From DATILL01 sp035476575 (GTDB lineage: Bacteria > Actinomycetota > Actinomycetes > Mycobacteriales > JACQDL01), in the NCBI GenBank assembly GCA_035476575.1, contig DATILL010000137.1, positions 40,236 to 104,235 on the forward strand: DNA of 64,000 nt, read 5' to 3'. The position numbers and the translations under genes were made by a program. This document shows positions 45,133 to 53,460 of the stretch, piece after piece. The first letter of the stretch is position 1. Each line of letters begins with the position of its first letter. The notes under the pieces are model-generated. The model made no database searches, was not told the DNA's origin, and worked only from the letters and a program-made list of their open reading frames with translations.

Positions 45133-46203
45133 GTGTGCCCGACGACTTCGAGGACACAGCCCAGCGTGGTGTCGCGCTCGCGGGTTGTCCTGGCGAGGCG
45201 GCTCCGCGCGCTCCGGCTGGAGACCTGGCCTGGGGTGAAGGTGACCCAGCCTGTTCTGGCTGGCGCGATCGGTGTGGCCGTGCCCAGCATCTCCTCCTGG
45301 GAGAGCGTCCGGGCACCCGTGGCGCCGCCGGCGTTCCGGCTGTCGGCGTACGCCACGTTCTTCGCCACTCCCCGGTCCATGACCAACGGCCAGCCGCGGC
45401 TGCTCGGCGAGGACGAGCTCACCGAGGCGGAACGGGACCGGCGCGACGAGCTCGACCGGGAGCTGCGGGAGCTGCGGTCGGCCGCACTCGCCAAAACTGG
45501 GCTGGAGTCAGGCTTCTGGAGCTTTCCCGACCGTGCGCCGGTCCGGATCGTCTGCGGTGAGATCCCCCACGCGGACCAACCGCGATATGCCGACAGCTCG
45601 AACCCGAACTACCTCGATCTGCTGCGGTACGCCGACATCGACGCGATGGTCGAGCTGTTCGGGCACCTGCGGGCGGTCAACCCGACGTCCGACGTCCGCT
45701 TCACCCTCGCGTCGGACGCGGATGCTGAGGACTTCAACGGCCATGTCGTGCTGATCGGTGGGATTGGCCTGAACGAGGCGACCCAATGGTTCACCAGCCG
45801 GGTCCGGCTACCGATCGAGCAGCGCCCGGACGCGGACTACCCCGACGGCGAGGTGTTTATCCTGCCGGACGGCCGCAAGGTGCTCCCGATGTTCGGTCCG
45901 GCCCCGGTCGGACTTGCCCTGACGGAGGACGTCGGGCTGCTGGTCCGGCTGGCCAACCCGATGAACGCGGCCTGCACGCTGACCATTTGCAGTGGCACCT
46001 ACACCCGCGGTGTCCTCGGCGCGGTGCGCTGCCTGACCGAGGCCGGCTTACGTAACCAGAACGCGAAATACCTCCAGTCGCGATTTCCCGACCAGCTGCG
46101 GTTCGCGATCCTGATGCGGGTCCCGGTCTATCAGGGGGTCGCGGTGACCCCCGACCTGTCCACCGCACGGAACCGGCACTATGAATGGCCCGAGGCGCTG
46201 TGA
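45133..46203 (+). CDS. XRE-type HTH regulator with C-terminal domain of unknown function
   Basis: A 356-residue protein. The N-terminal helix-turn-helix (about 20-60) reads 'LARRLRALRLETWPGVKVTQPVLAGAIGVAVPSISSWES'-like: Gln-Xaa-Xaa-Leu-Ala then Ser-Ile-Ser-Ser-Trp-Glu, as in XRE/Cro families. A charged helix (about 95-120) follows, then a domain with 'DLLRYADIDAMVELFGHLRAVNP', 'GHVVLIGGIGLN' and 'LTICSGTYTRGVLGAVRCL'. Ala/Gly-rich strand-loop motifs suggest a nucleotide-binding fold, but I cannot name it. The GTG 45133 follows AGGAG. Its stop overlaps the next gene in GTGA. A decayed paralogue lies at 43474-44164. Confidence 0.75.
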   Translation: MCPTTSRTQPSVVSRSRVVLARRLRALRLETWPGVKVTQPVLAGAIGVAVPSISSWESVRAPVAPPAFRLSAYATFFATPRSMTNGQPRLLGEDELTEAERDRRDELDRELRELRSAALAKTGLESGFWSFPDRAPVRIVCGEIPHADQPRYADSSNPNYLDLLRYADIDAMVELFGHLRAVNPTSDVRFTLASDADAEDFNGHVVLIGGIGLNEATQWFTSRVRLPIEQRPDADYPDGEVFILPDGRKVLPMFGPAPVGLALTEDVGLLVRLANPMNAACTLTICSGTYTRGVLGAVRCLTEAGLRNQNAKYLQSRFPDQLRFAILMRVPVYQGVAVTPDLSTARNRHYEWPEAL

Positions 46204-48131
46204 GCAACCTTCCTGCACGGCCGGACGGCACGCCGCCCGACGGAGGACCCGACTCCAAGATGGACCCGCGCGCCCTGCACCGGGCGTCACATCGCAGCCT
46301 GCTCAGACCGGTCGGGCCGGTCATGGCCGGCGGCGTGGACGCGATCGTCGTCCCAGCCGGCCGGACCGCGCCGCACCTATGTCCCGCGATCGAGCTGGCC
46401 GCCGCGGTCGACTGCTGGCTGGTGGTGCTGTGCAGCCGGCAGGCGGCTGCCGAGGAGGTGGCCGCGCTCGCGGCCACCCGGCCGCACCTGCGCTGGGTCG
46501 CCGTCGACCTGCCAGCCGGCTACCAGCATCGGCTGCTGAGGTTCGACACGACAGGTTTCGCCGAGGCGATACCGGTAGGGGACCTCAGCGTCAAGCGCAA
46601 CCTTGGGCTGCTGCTGGCCAGGCTCGTGGGCTGGCGCTCGGTTCTGTTCCTCGACGATGACATCCGTGGTCTTCGTGCGCCCGCCGTCAGGCGGGCCGGT
46701 GCCGCGCTCGACCGGTTCGCCGCGGCCGGGTTCATGGTGCGCGAGTTTCCCGACAACTCGGTCGTCTGCCACGCCAACCGGCTGATCGATGGCCGGCAGG
46801 ACGTGTTCGTCGGAGGCTCCGCGCTGGCCGTCGACTGCCGCCGTCCGCCGTCGTTCTTCCCGGAGATCTACAACGAGGACTGGCTCTTCCTCTTCGACGC
46901 CGTACGTCGCCGGGCGGTCGCGCAGGCCGGTCAGGCTCAGCAGTTGGAGTACGCGCCCTTCCACCGGCCCGGGCGGGCGGCGGCGCAGGAGCTCGGCGAG
47001 GTGCTCGCCGAGGGCCTGATGGGGCTGCTACATCACGCCGTGTCGGTGGAGGCCGCGGACACCGGGTACTGGGCCGAGTTCCTACGTCGCCGTCGTGGTT
47101 TCCTCACCTGGCTGACCGACCGGGCCGCCGCGTCGGCCGACCAGACTGTCGACCCGCGTGGACCGGCCGCGCTGCGGTCGCTTGCCGAGGCTGGGCGGCA
47201 GCACGCCCAGATCCGGCCGGAGCTCTGTCGTCGGTACGTCGCCGCCTGGAGGGAAGATCTCGTGCGGTGGCAGGAGTCGGTCGGCGAGCTCAGGCGGTTC
47301 GGTGCGGTCCCGGCCGCGCTGCACTGTCTCGATCTGGCCGATGCCGCGGTGTCCACGGCCTCCCACACCGCCCGACGGCTCGAGGCGGCGACCGCCGGGC
47401 CAGGCGCGTCCGGCACCTGCCCGTCCAGCGCCGTCGAGGTGGCGGAGACGGCGACCGTGGCCGAGACCGCCCAGCTCGGCGTGCCCGGCCGCAAGCTGTT
47501 CGAGGGGAGGTGGGAGCTGGCCGGCCGGCCGACGGTGATCGGGCCGGGCAGCGAGGTCGGTCACTTCTGCGTCATCGGCGAGGAGGCGCAGATCGGCTCG
47601 CATTCGGTCCTGGACGCCTACTCGCGGATCGAGCTCGGTGCCACGGTTGGCGATCGGGTGCTGGTCATCTATCGCGCCTCGATCGGCGCCCGGGCCTGGA
47701 TCGGCGACGACTCTGTGGTGGCCAGCCTGGTCTGCGACGGCAGTGTGGTCGGCGCGAACTGCCGGGTCTTCGGCGACCTGATCCATCGCCAGCTCGACCC
47801 GACGGTGCCGTGGGACTCGCCGCATGCGGTTGAGACCTCGCCGGTGCTCGGGGACAACGTCGTGGTTGGCTGGGGCGCCATTGTGGTCGGCGTCCCGGTC
47901 GGTGACGGCGCCTATGTCTGCGCCGGGGCCACGGTGACCAAGCCGGTGGCGCCCGGCCAGATCGTCCGGGGCGTCAACGAGGTTGTGCCGCCGGCCGAGT
48001 GGGCAGGGCCGCTCGGCCGGTCGCCGTACTTCGACCCGCGGGCGGACCGGCCAGCCGGGGTCGACGAGGCCGCGCGAGTAGGACTACCGCATCCGTCCCG
48101 ATGGAGCGTCGTGCGTACGATAGGTCAGTGA
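46200..48131 (+). CDS. Fusion of a glycosyltransferase-like domain and a left-handed beta-helix acyltransferase-like domain
   Basis: A 643-residue protein from GTG 46200 (overlap with the HTH gene). The N-terminal half resembles a GT-A glycosyltransferase: 'VGDLSVKRNLGLLLARL', 'VLFLDDDIRGL' (DXD-like, about residue 160), 'VFVGGSALAVDC' and 'FFPEIYNEDWLFLFDAV'. A helical region follows. The C-terminal third has hexapeptide repeats of a left-handed beta-helix ('TVIGPGSEVGHFCVIGEEAQIGS', 'ASIGARAWIGDDSVVAS') ending with a 'GAIVVGVPVGDGAYVCAGATVTKPV' cap, as in sugar O-acetyltransferases. It may make and decorate a sugar polymer or nucleotide sugar; the substrate is unknown. The stop overlaps the cysS start (GTGA). 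Confidence 0.8.
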   Translation: MSNLPARPDGTPPDGGPDSKMDPRALHRASHRSLLRPVGPVMAGGVDAIVVPAGRTAPHLCPAIELAAAVDCWLVVLCSRQAAAEEVAALAATRPHLRWVAVDLPAGYQHRLLRFDTTGFAEAIPVGDLSVKRNLGLLLARLVGWRSVLFLDDDIRGLRAPAVRRAGAALDRFAAAGFMVREFPDNSVVCHANRLIDGRQDVFVGGSALAVDCRRPPSFFPEIYNEDWLFLFDAVRRRAVAQAGQAQQLEYAPFHRPGRAAAQELGEVLAEGLMGLLHHAVSVEAADTGYWAEFLRRRRGFLTWLTDRAAASADQTVDPRGPAALRSLAEAGRQHAQIRPELCRRYVAAWREDLVRWQESVGELRRFGAVPAALHCLDLADAAVSTASHTARRLEAATAGPGASGTCPSSAVEVAETATVAETAQLGVPGRKLFEGRWELAGRPTVIGPGSEVGHFCVIGEEAQIGSHSVLDAYSRIELGATVGDRVLVIYRASIGARAWIGDDSVVASLVCDGSVVGANCRVFGDLIHRQLDPTVPWDSPHAVETSPVLGDNVVVGWGAIVVGVPVGDGAYVCAGATVTKPVAPGQIVRGVNEVVPPAEWAGPLGRSPYFDPRADRPAGVDEAARVGLPHPSRWSVVRTIGQ

Positions 48132-49534
48132 CCTTGCGCTTGTATGACACGAGCAGCCGGTCGGTTCGCGACTACGTGCCCCTGGTTCCCGGGCACGCCT
48201 CGATCTACCTGTGTGGCGCGACCGTTCAGGCTCCCCCGCACATCGGGCACATCCGCTCTGGTGTGAACTTCGACGTGCTGCGGCGCTGGCTGGAGCACCG
48301 GGGCCTGCGGGTCACCTTCTGCCGCAACGTCACCGACATCGACGACAAGATTCTCCGGGTGGCGGCCGCCGAGGGCAGCCAGTGGTGGGCGGTGTCCACC
48401 CGCAACGAGCGGGCGTTCAGCTTCGCCTACGACGTGCTGGGCTGCCTGCCGCCGACGGTGGAGCCACGGGCCACCGGCCACGTGCCGGAGATGATCACGC
48501 TGATCCGCCGGCTGGTCGACAAGGGCCATGCCTACCCGGCCGGCGGTGACGTCTACTTCGATGTGCGGTCCTTCGGCAAGTACGGCGCGCTGTCCAACCA
48601 GCAGGTCGACAAGATGCGTTCGGCCGAGGCCGATGTCGAGGCCACCGGCAAGCACGACAGGCTTGACTTCGCCCTGTGGAAGGGCGCCAAGCCGGGTGAG
48701 CCCGCCTGGGAGACGCCGTGGGGGCCGGGGCGGCCAGGCTGGCACCTGGAGTGCTCGGCGATGGCCACCAGGTACCTGGGTGACACCTTCGACATCCACG
48801 GTGGCGGCACCGACCTGGTCTTCCCCCACCACGAGAACGAGGTGGCCCAGTCCCAGGCGGCCGGCGACGGCTTCGCCCGGTACTGGCTGCACAACGGCAT
48901 GCTCACGGTGGGCGGGGAGAAGATGAGCAAGTCGGTGGGCAACTCGCTGCTGATCCCCGACGTCGTGGCTCGGGTCCGGCCGGTGGAGCTGCGCTACTAC
49001 CTGGTTGCCCCCCACTACCGGTCTTTGATCGACTTCACCGAGGAGGCGCTGGCCGAGGCGGCGGCAGCGTACCGGCGGCTGGAGGGGTTCGTGCGGCGGG
49101 CGACCGAGGTGGTCGGGCCGGAGCTGCCGGCCGGTGTGCTGTGCGCCGAGTTCGCCGCGGCGATGGACGACGACCTGGGTACGCCGGCCGCGCTAGCCGC
49201 CATGCATGAGGTGGTGCGGGAGGGCAACGTCGCGCTCGCCGCGGGTGACCGGACCGCGCTGGCCGGCGCGCTGGCGTCCGTGCGCGCGATGCTCGGCGTG
49301 CTCGGGCTCGACCCGCTCAGCCCACAGTGGACGGGCTCGGCCAGCGACGGGCGGGGCCTTCGGGAGGTGGTCGACCGGCTGGTCGCCGTCGCGCTGGAGC
49401 AGCGGCAGGTTGCCCGGGCGCGCAAGGACTACCAGGCGGCGGACTCGATCCGTGAGCAGCTCAGCGCCGCTGGCGTCATGGTCGAGGACACCCCGGCCGG
49501 GCCGCGCTGGACCATCGGTCCCTGGCCGGTGTGA
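48128..49534 (+). CDS. cysS: Cysteinyl-tRNA synthetase
   Basis: A 468-residue class I synthetase. The zinc/HIGH region reads 'YLCGATVQAPPHIGHIRSGVNFDVL', and KMSKS is in 'GEKMSKSVGNSLL'. The zinc ligand region 'GWHLECSAMATRYLG' and 'HGGGTDLVFPHHENEVAQSQA' are typical. The start is the GTG at 48128 in a GTGA overlap with the fusion gene, so an essential gene is translationally coupled to accessory genes. In mycobacteria it instead follows ispF directly. rlmB overlaps its stop by 1 nt. Confidence 0.96.
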   Translation: MTLRLYDTSSRSVRDYVPLVPGHASIYLCGATVQAPPHIGHIRSGVNFDVLRRWLEHRGLRVTFCRNVTDIDDKILRVAAAEGSQWWAVSTRNERAFSFAYDVLGCLPPTVEPRATGHVPEMITLIRRLVDKGHAYPAGGDVYFDVRSFGKYGALSNQQVDKMRSAEADVEATGKHDRLDFALWKGAKPGEPAWETPWGPGRPGWHLECSAMATRYLGDTFDIHGGGTDLVFPHHENEVAQSQAAGDGFARYWLHNGMLTVGGEKMSKSVGNSLLIPDVVARVRPVELRYYLVAPHYRSLIDFTEEALAEAAAAYRRLEGFVRRATEVVGPELPAGVLCAEFAAAMDDDLGTPAALAAMHEVVREGNVALAAGDRTALAGALASVRAMLGVLGLDPLSPQWTGSASDGRGLREVVDRLVAVALEQRQVARARKDYQAADSIREQLSAAGVMVEDTPAGPRWTIGPWPV

Positions 49535-50493
49535 TGGCGGGCAACTCCCAGCGCCGGGGCGCCCGGCGTAACCCGGGCAGCAAGAAGGGCGCGGTCGCCG
49601 GCTCTGGCGGGCAGCGTCGGCGCGGCCTGCGGGGCAAGGGTCCAACGCCCCCGGCCGAGGTCAGGCAGGGGCATCCGGCGGCCCGCCGGGCCGTCACGGC
49701 GGCCAAGCAGCCGGCCGCGCGGAGGAAGCCGGCGGTCGCCGGTCCGGAGCTGCTGGTGGGCCGCAACCCGGTGCTGGAGGCGTTGCGGGCCGACGTGCCC
49801 GCCACGGCCCTGTACGTCGCGCTGGGTGTCGAGCTGGACGGCCGGGTGGCTGACGCGGTCCGGCTGGCCGCCGACCGGGGCATCGCGGTCCTGGAGGTGA
49901 GCCGGCCGGAGCTGGACCGGCGCACCGGGGGGATCCTGCACCAGGGGCTGGCGTTGCAGGTGCCGCCGTACCGCTACGCCGACCCGCTGGACGTGCTGGC
50001 GGCCGCCGCGGAGGCGGCCGACCCGGCGCTGTTCGTGGCGCTGGACGGGCTCACCGACCCGCGTAACCTCGGCGCGGTGGTGCGCTCGGCGGCGGCGTTC
50101 GGCGGGCACGGTGTGCTGCTGCCCGAACGCCGTGCCGCCGGGATGACCGCCACGGCGTGGCGGACCTCGGCCGGTGCCGCCGCCCGGCTGCCGGTGGCCC
50201 GGGTCACCAACCTGGTCCGCACCCTGGTGACGTACCAGAAGGCGGGGCTGACGGTGGTCGGCCTGGCCGCCGGCGGGACGACGTCGCTGGACGACTTCGA
50301 GGCGGCGGTCGATCCGGTCGTGCTGGTGGTCGGGTCGGAGGGGCGTGGCCTGTCCCGGCTGGTCGGGGCGACGTGCGACCTTACTGTGTCGATCCCGATG
50401 ACCGCGGCGACCGAGTCGCTGAACGCCAGTGTTGCCGCCGCCGTCACGCTGGCCGAGGTGGCCCGCCGGCGCCGGCTGGCCCGTCGGCGCTGA
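49534..50493 (+). CDS. rlmB: 23S rRNA (guanosine-2'-O-)-methyltransferase RlmB family
   Basis: A 319-residue SpoU/TrmH-type enzyme. A basic disordered N-terminus of about 70 residues precedes the substrate-binding domain ('LLVGRNPVLEALRADVPATALYVA') and the SPOUT knot ('FVALDGLTDPRNLGAVVRSAAAFG', 'VVGSEGRGLSRLV', 'IPMTAATESLNASVAAAV'). ATG 49534 is chosen because the mycobacterial orthologue begins with the same 'M.GNS.RRGA' pattern; GTG 49531 is adjacent. The cysS-rlmB order is conserved. Confidence 0.94.
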   Translation: MAGNSQRRGARRNPGSKKGAVAGSGGQRRRGLRGKGPTPPAEVRQGHPAARRAVTAAKQPAARRKPAVAGPELLVGRNPVLEALRADVPATALYVALGVELDGRVADAVRLAADRGIAVLEVSRPELDRRTGGILHQGLALQVPPYRYADPLDVLAAAAEAADPALFVALDGLTDPRNLGAVVRSAAAFGGHGVLLPERRAAGMTATAWRTSAGAAARLPVARVTNLVRTLVTYQKAGLTVVGLAAGGTTSLDDFEAAVDPVVLVVGSEGRGLSRLVGATCDLTVSIPMTAATESLNASVAAAVTLAEVARRRRLARRR

Positions 50494-50590
50494 GCTTTGC
50501 CGATCTCCTGCGTTCTGTCAGTCCCCCGAGTAAGACTGAGCCCGGCATCGCGACCAGACGAGCGCAACCGACAAGACGAGGGGTAACAAC

Positions 50591-51370
50591 ATGTCCGAAC
50601 GCACGAGCTATCTGCCTGGCGTGCCTTGCTGGGTGGACCTGGCGACCACCGACCCGGCCGGCGCGAACCGCTTCTACGGCGAGCTGTTCGGCTGGACGGT
50701 GCACGACCAGGGTGCGGAGTTCGGCAACTACGGGATGGCCGAGCTGCGGGGTAAGACGGTGGCCGGGATCGGGCCAGTCCCGCCCGGTTCGCAGTCCCCG
50801 CCGGCCTGGTCGACGTACCTGGCCAGCCCCGACATCGACGAGACGGTCGCCACGGTCAAGGAGGCCGGTGGCATGGTGGTGATGGGGCCGATGGATGTGG
50901 GTGACGCGGGCCGGCTCGCGTTCGCTCAGGATCCGGCTGGTGCGTTTGTCGGGTTCTGGGAGGCGAAGGACCATCCCGGTGCGCAGCTCGTCAACGAGCC
51001 CGGTGCCGTGGCGTGGAACGAGCTGGTCGTCCGCGACGCCGCGGCCGCCGACCGGTTCTACCAGGCGCTGTTCGGCTACGAGCTGGAGAAGGTGGACGGT
51101 CCGCCCGACTTCGACTACGTCCTGGTCAAGGTCGGCGACGACGGGGTTGCCGGGCGCTACCTGGCGGGGGCGGAGGTGCCCCCGGAGGTGCCGCCGCACT
51201 GGCTGACCTACTTCGCGGTCGAGGACACCGATGCCGTCGCCGAGAAGATCACCGCTCTCGGTGGCACCGTGGTGCGGGCCCCGGCCGACACGCCGTACGG
51301 GCGGATGGCGACCTGCGTCGACCCCGCTGGGGCGACGTTCGCCATTATCCGGCTGCCTGACCAGAGCTGA
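50591..51370 (+). CDS. Two-domain VOC (glyoxalase-like) family protein
   Basis: A 259-residue protein of two beta-alpha-beta-beta-beta repeats: domain 1 with 'PCWVDLATTDPAGANRFYGELFGW' and domain 2 with 'VAWNELVVRDAAAADRFYQALFGYELEK'. It resembles the mycobacterial Cfp30B (27-kDa antigen) family. No substrate can be assigned. ATG 50591, 97 nt after rlmB. The tRNA-Thr gene follows 90 nt later. Confidence 0.88.
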   Translation: MSERTSYLPGVPCWVDLATTDPAGANRFYGELFGWTVHDQGAEFGNYGMAELRGKTVAGIGPVPPGSQSPPAWSTYLASPDIDETVATVKEAGGMVVMGPMDVGDAGRLAFAQDPAGAFVGFWEAKDHPGAQLVNEPGAVAWNELVVRDAAAADRFYQALFGYELEKVDGPPDFDYVLVKVGDDGVAGRYLAGAEVPPEVPPHWLTYFAVEDTDAVAEKITALGGTVVRAPADTPYGRMATCVDPAGATFAIIRLPDQS

Positions 51371-51459
51371 CGGCGCGCTAGCCCGGGTGGGGGTCGCTGG
51401 TCGGCCCCACCCGCGGCGGCGAGCTCGTCGTCGCGGCGGCCGGTAGCATCTGCGGAAGT

Positions 51460-51535
51460 GCCGCCTTAGCTCAGTTGGTAGAGCTCTCGCCTTGTAAGCG
51501 AGTGGTCGTCGGTTCGAGTCCGACAGGCGGCTCCA
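51460..51535 (+). tRNA. tRNA-Thr (anticodon TGT)
   Basis: Acceptor arm GCCGCCT (51460-51466) pairs with AGGCGGC (51525-51531), followed by T and an encoded CCA (51533-51535). The anticodon arm CTCGC-CTTGTAA-GCGAG gives anticodon TGT (51493-51495), reading ACA/ACG Thr codons. The T-arm GTCGG-TTCGAGT-CCGAC is intact. An integrase gene begins 83 nt downstream, so the tRNA's 3' end is the probable attachment site of the mobile element. Confidence 0.97.
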
Positions 51536-51617
51536 CCCCTGACCTGCACGTTCTCCTGACTGGGCGCCACCTGAGCTGATCAATGTCAATGGTGGTGTCA
51601 ACGGGTACTCTCTTGTC

Positions 51618-52922
51618 ATGCGCCCGAAGCCCGTCAGCCGCCGTACACGCGGCCACATCCGCAGGCGCGGGAGCTCCTTCCAGGTGCTCGTCTACGCCGG
51701 CATCGACCCGCTGACCGGCAGACCGCACTACCTCACCGAGTCGACCACCGACGAGGCCAAGGCGCAGCAGGCTCTGACCAGGCTGCTCGCCGACGTGGAC
51801 GAGCAGCGAAACGCCCGGACCAAGGCCACGCTCAGCGTCGCGCTCGACGCCTGGCTGCGCGTACACGAGGTCGAGGAGAACACCCGCCGTGCCTACGCGG
51901 GGTACATCCGGCTGCACATCAAGCCGGCTCTCGGCCAGGTGCCCCTGAGCAAGATCACGGCGCATCTGCTGGAGGAGCTCTACGCCGAGCTGCGCCGATG
52001 CCGGGCGCGCTGCGACGGCCGGCCCCGAGTCGACCACCGCGCCACCGGGCCGCACGAATGCCGAGCGGTTCGCCACCGCTCACGCAAGCGTGACCACGAC
52101 TGCGAGGCGGCTGGCTGCGTGGTCGTGGAGTGCCGGCCGCACGAGTGCCGCCCACTGTCCGCCCAGATGATCCGCCAGATCCACTTCACTATCAGCGGCG
52201 CGCTGGCCGCTGCGGTGCGGTGGGAATGGATCAAGTCTAACCCGGCGACGGTGGCCAGGAAGCCGCGCCAGCCTCAGCCCAGGCCGGAGCCGCCGACGCC
52301 GGAGCAGGCGGCGCGGATCATCTCCGCCGCGTGGGGCCAGGACGAGAGCTGGGGGGCGCTGGTATGGCTGACGATGGTCACCGGCATGCGCCGCGCCGAG
52401 CTGCTCGCGCTCCGCTGGCATGACGTCGACCTGGCCGCCGGAATGCTCGAGATCCGCCGCAACTACGTATGGCTCGCCGGCCGGGGGATCGAGAAGGACA
52501 CCAAGACCCACCAGATGCGCCGGATCGCCCTCGACCCCGCAACGGTCGACGTGCTCACCGCGCACCGCCAGCAGTACGAGGCCCAGGTGCGGGCGATCGG
52601 CCTGGAGCCAACCGACGACGCGTTCCTGTTCTCCCACCAGGCAACCGCCGACAAGCCGTTCCACCCCTCAGCGGTCAGCCACCGCTACGTGAACATGTGC
52701 GCCAAGCTCGGCATCAGCAGCCACCTGCACGCCCTGCGGCACTACTCCGCCACCGAGCTCATCACCGCAGGCATCGACCTCCGCACCGTCGCCGGCCGCC
52801 TCGGGCACGGCGGCGGAGCCACCACCCTCCGCGTCTACGCCGCCTGGGTCGGTCAGTCCGACCGCCATGCCGCCGAGATCCTCGGCGGCCGGCTCGAACG
52901 ACCGGCCCATCTGTCCCCGTAG
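51618..52922 (+). CDS. int: Tyrosine site-specific recombinase (integrase)
   Basis: A 434-residue phage-type integrase. N-terminal SAM-like DNA-binding domain about 60-190; catalytic residues visible as Arg258 in 'TGMRRAELLALRW', His371 and Arg374 in 'HLHALRHY', His397 in 'RLGHGG', and the nucleophile Tyr407 in 'RVYAAW'. A Cys/His-containing insertion at about 130-175 ('CRARCDGRPRVDHRATGPHECRA' region) may be a zinc-binding insertion, which is common in AICE-type integrases. It probably directs insertion into the adjacent tRNA-Thr. No xis gene is seen nearby. Confidence 0.95.
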   Translation: MRPKPVSRRTRGHIRRRGSSFQVLVYAGIDPLTGRPHYLTESTTDEAKAQQALTRLLADVDEQRNARTKATLSVALDAWLRVHEVEENTRRAYAGYIRLHIKPALGQVPLSKITAHLLEELYAELRRCRARCDGRPRVDHRATGPHECRAVRHRSRKRDHDCEAAGCVVVECRPHECRPLSAQMIRQIHFTISGALAAAVRWEWIKSNPATVARKPRQPQPRPEPPTPEQAARIISAAWGQDESWGALVWLTMVTGMRRAELLALRWHDVDLAAGMLEIRRNYVWLAGRGIEKDTKTHQMRRIALDPATVDVLTAHRQQYEAQVRAIGLEPTDDAFLFSHQATADKPFHPSAVSHRYVNMCAKLGISSHLHALRHYSATELITAGIDLRTVAGRLGHGGGATTLRVYAAWVGQSDRHAAEILGGRLERPAHLSP

Positions 52923-52969
52923 GGCGAGTTCGGGAGTCCGCCAGCGCACGCAGCAAAGCGTGACAAGCT

Positions 52970-53386
52970 CTACAGCAGCCGGACCCCGTCGTGCTCACGC
53001 AGGAACGGCCGTAGCGGGTCGGTCAGCGCGTCCCGGACGCGGACGGCGTAGGCCTCGTCCACCAGCTCGCCGAGCTGGTCCCCACGCGCCCAGATGAAGT
53101 CGCTTGCCTCGTCGGTGGGCTGAAGGGAACCACCGATCACACGGCACCGGAACACAAGTGCCACGATCCCGGGCCGCATGTTCGTGTAGACCCCGGTAAG
53201 GCTGTCGAGCTCGACCTCCAGCCCGGTCTCTTCCCGGACCCCATCAGTGATGGTCTCCTCGATCTCGAAGATCCCGTCGGGCGGCTCCCCGTGGCCGTTG
53301 TCGCGTCGCCGGGTGAGCAGGGCCCGACCCTGTTCGTCAACGACAATGCCGGCCACGCTGACGGAGTGCCGATGCTCGCAGCGCAT
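52970..53386 (-). CDS. NUDIX-like protein with a shortened Nudix box (probably inactive)
   Basis: A 138-residue NUDIX protein: 'HSVSVAGIVVDEQGRALLTRRRDNGHG', 'GVYTNMRPGIVALVFRC' and 'EAYAVRVRDAL' match a family common in actinobacteria. The Nudix box, normally G-X5-E-X7-R-E-U-X-E-E-X-G-U, here reads G-I-F-E-I-E-E-T-I-T-D-G-V-R-E-E-T-G-L. That is about four residues short in the catalytic helix (a likely 12-nt in-frame deletion), and the usual W and G of 'GHWEPPGG' are also changed. Hydrolase activity is doubtful. Confidence 0.75.
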   Translation of the reverse strand: MRCEHRHSVSVAGIVVDEQGRALLTRRRDNGHGEPPDGIFEIEETITDGVREETGLEVELDSLTGVYTNMRPGIVALVFRCRVIGGSLQPTDEASDFIWARGDQLGELVDEAYAVRVRDALTDPLRPFLREHDGVRLL

Positions 53387-53460
53387 AGGGTGTGATCCTT
53401 CCTCCCGTAGCCTCCACGGTAGGAGTGTCGGCGTTCCGTCGTAGCTGGTGGCATCAGCGG

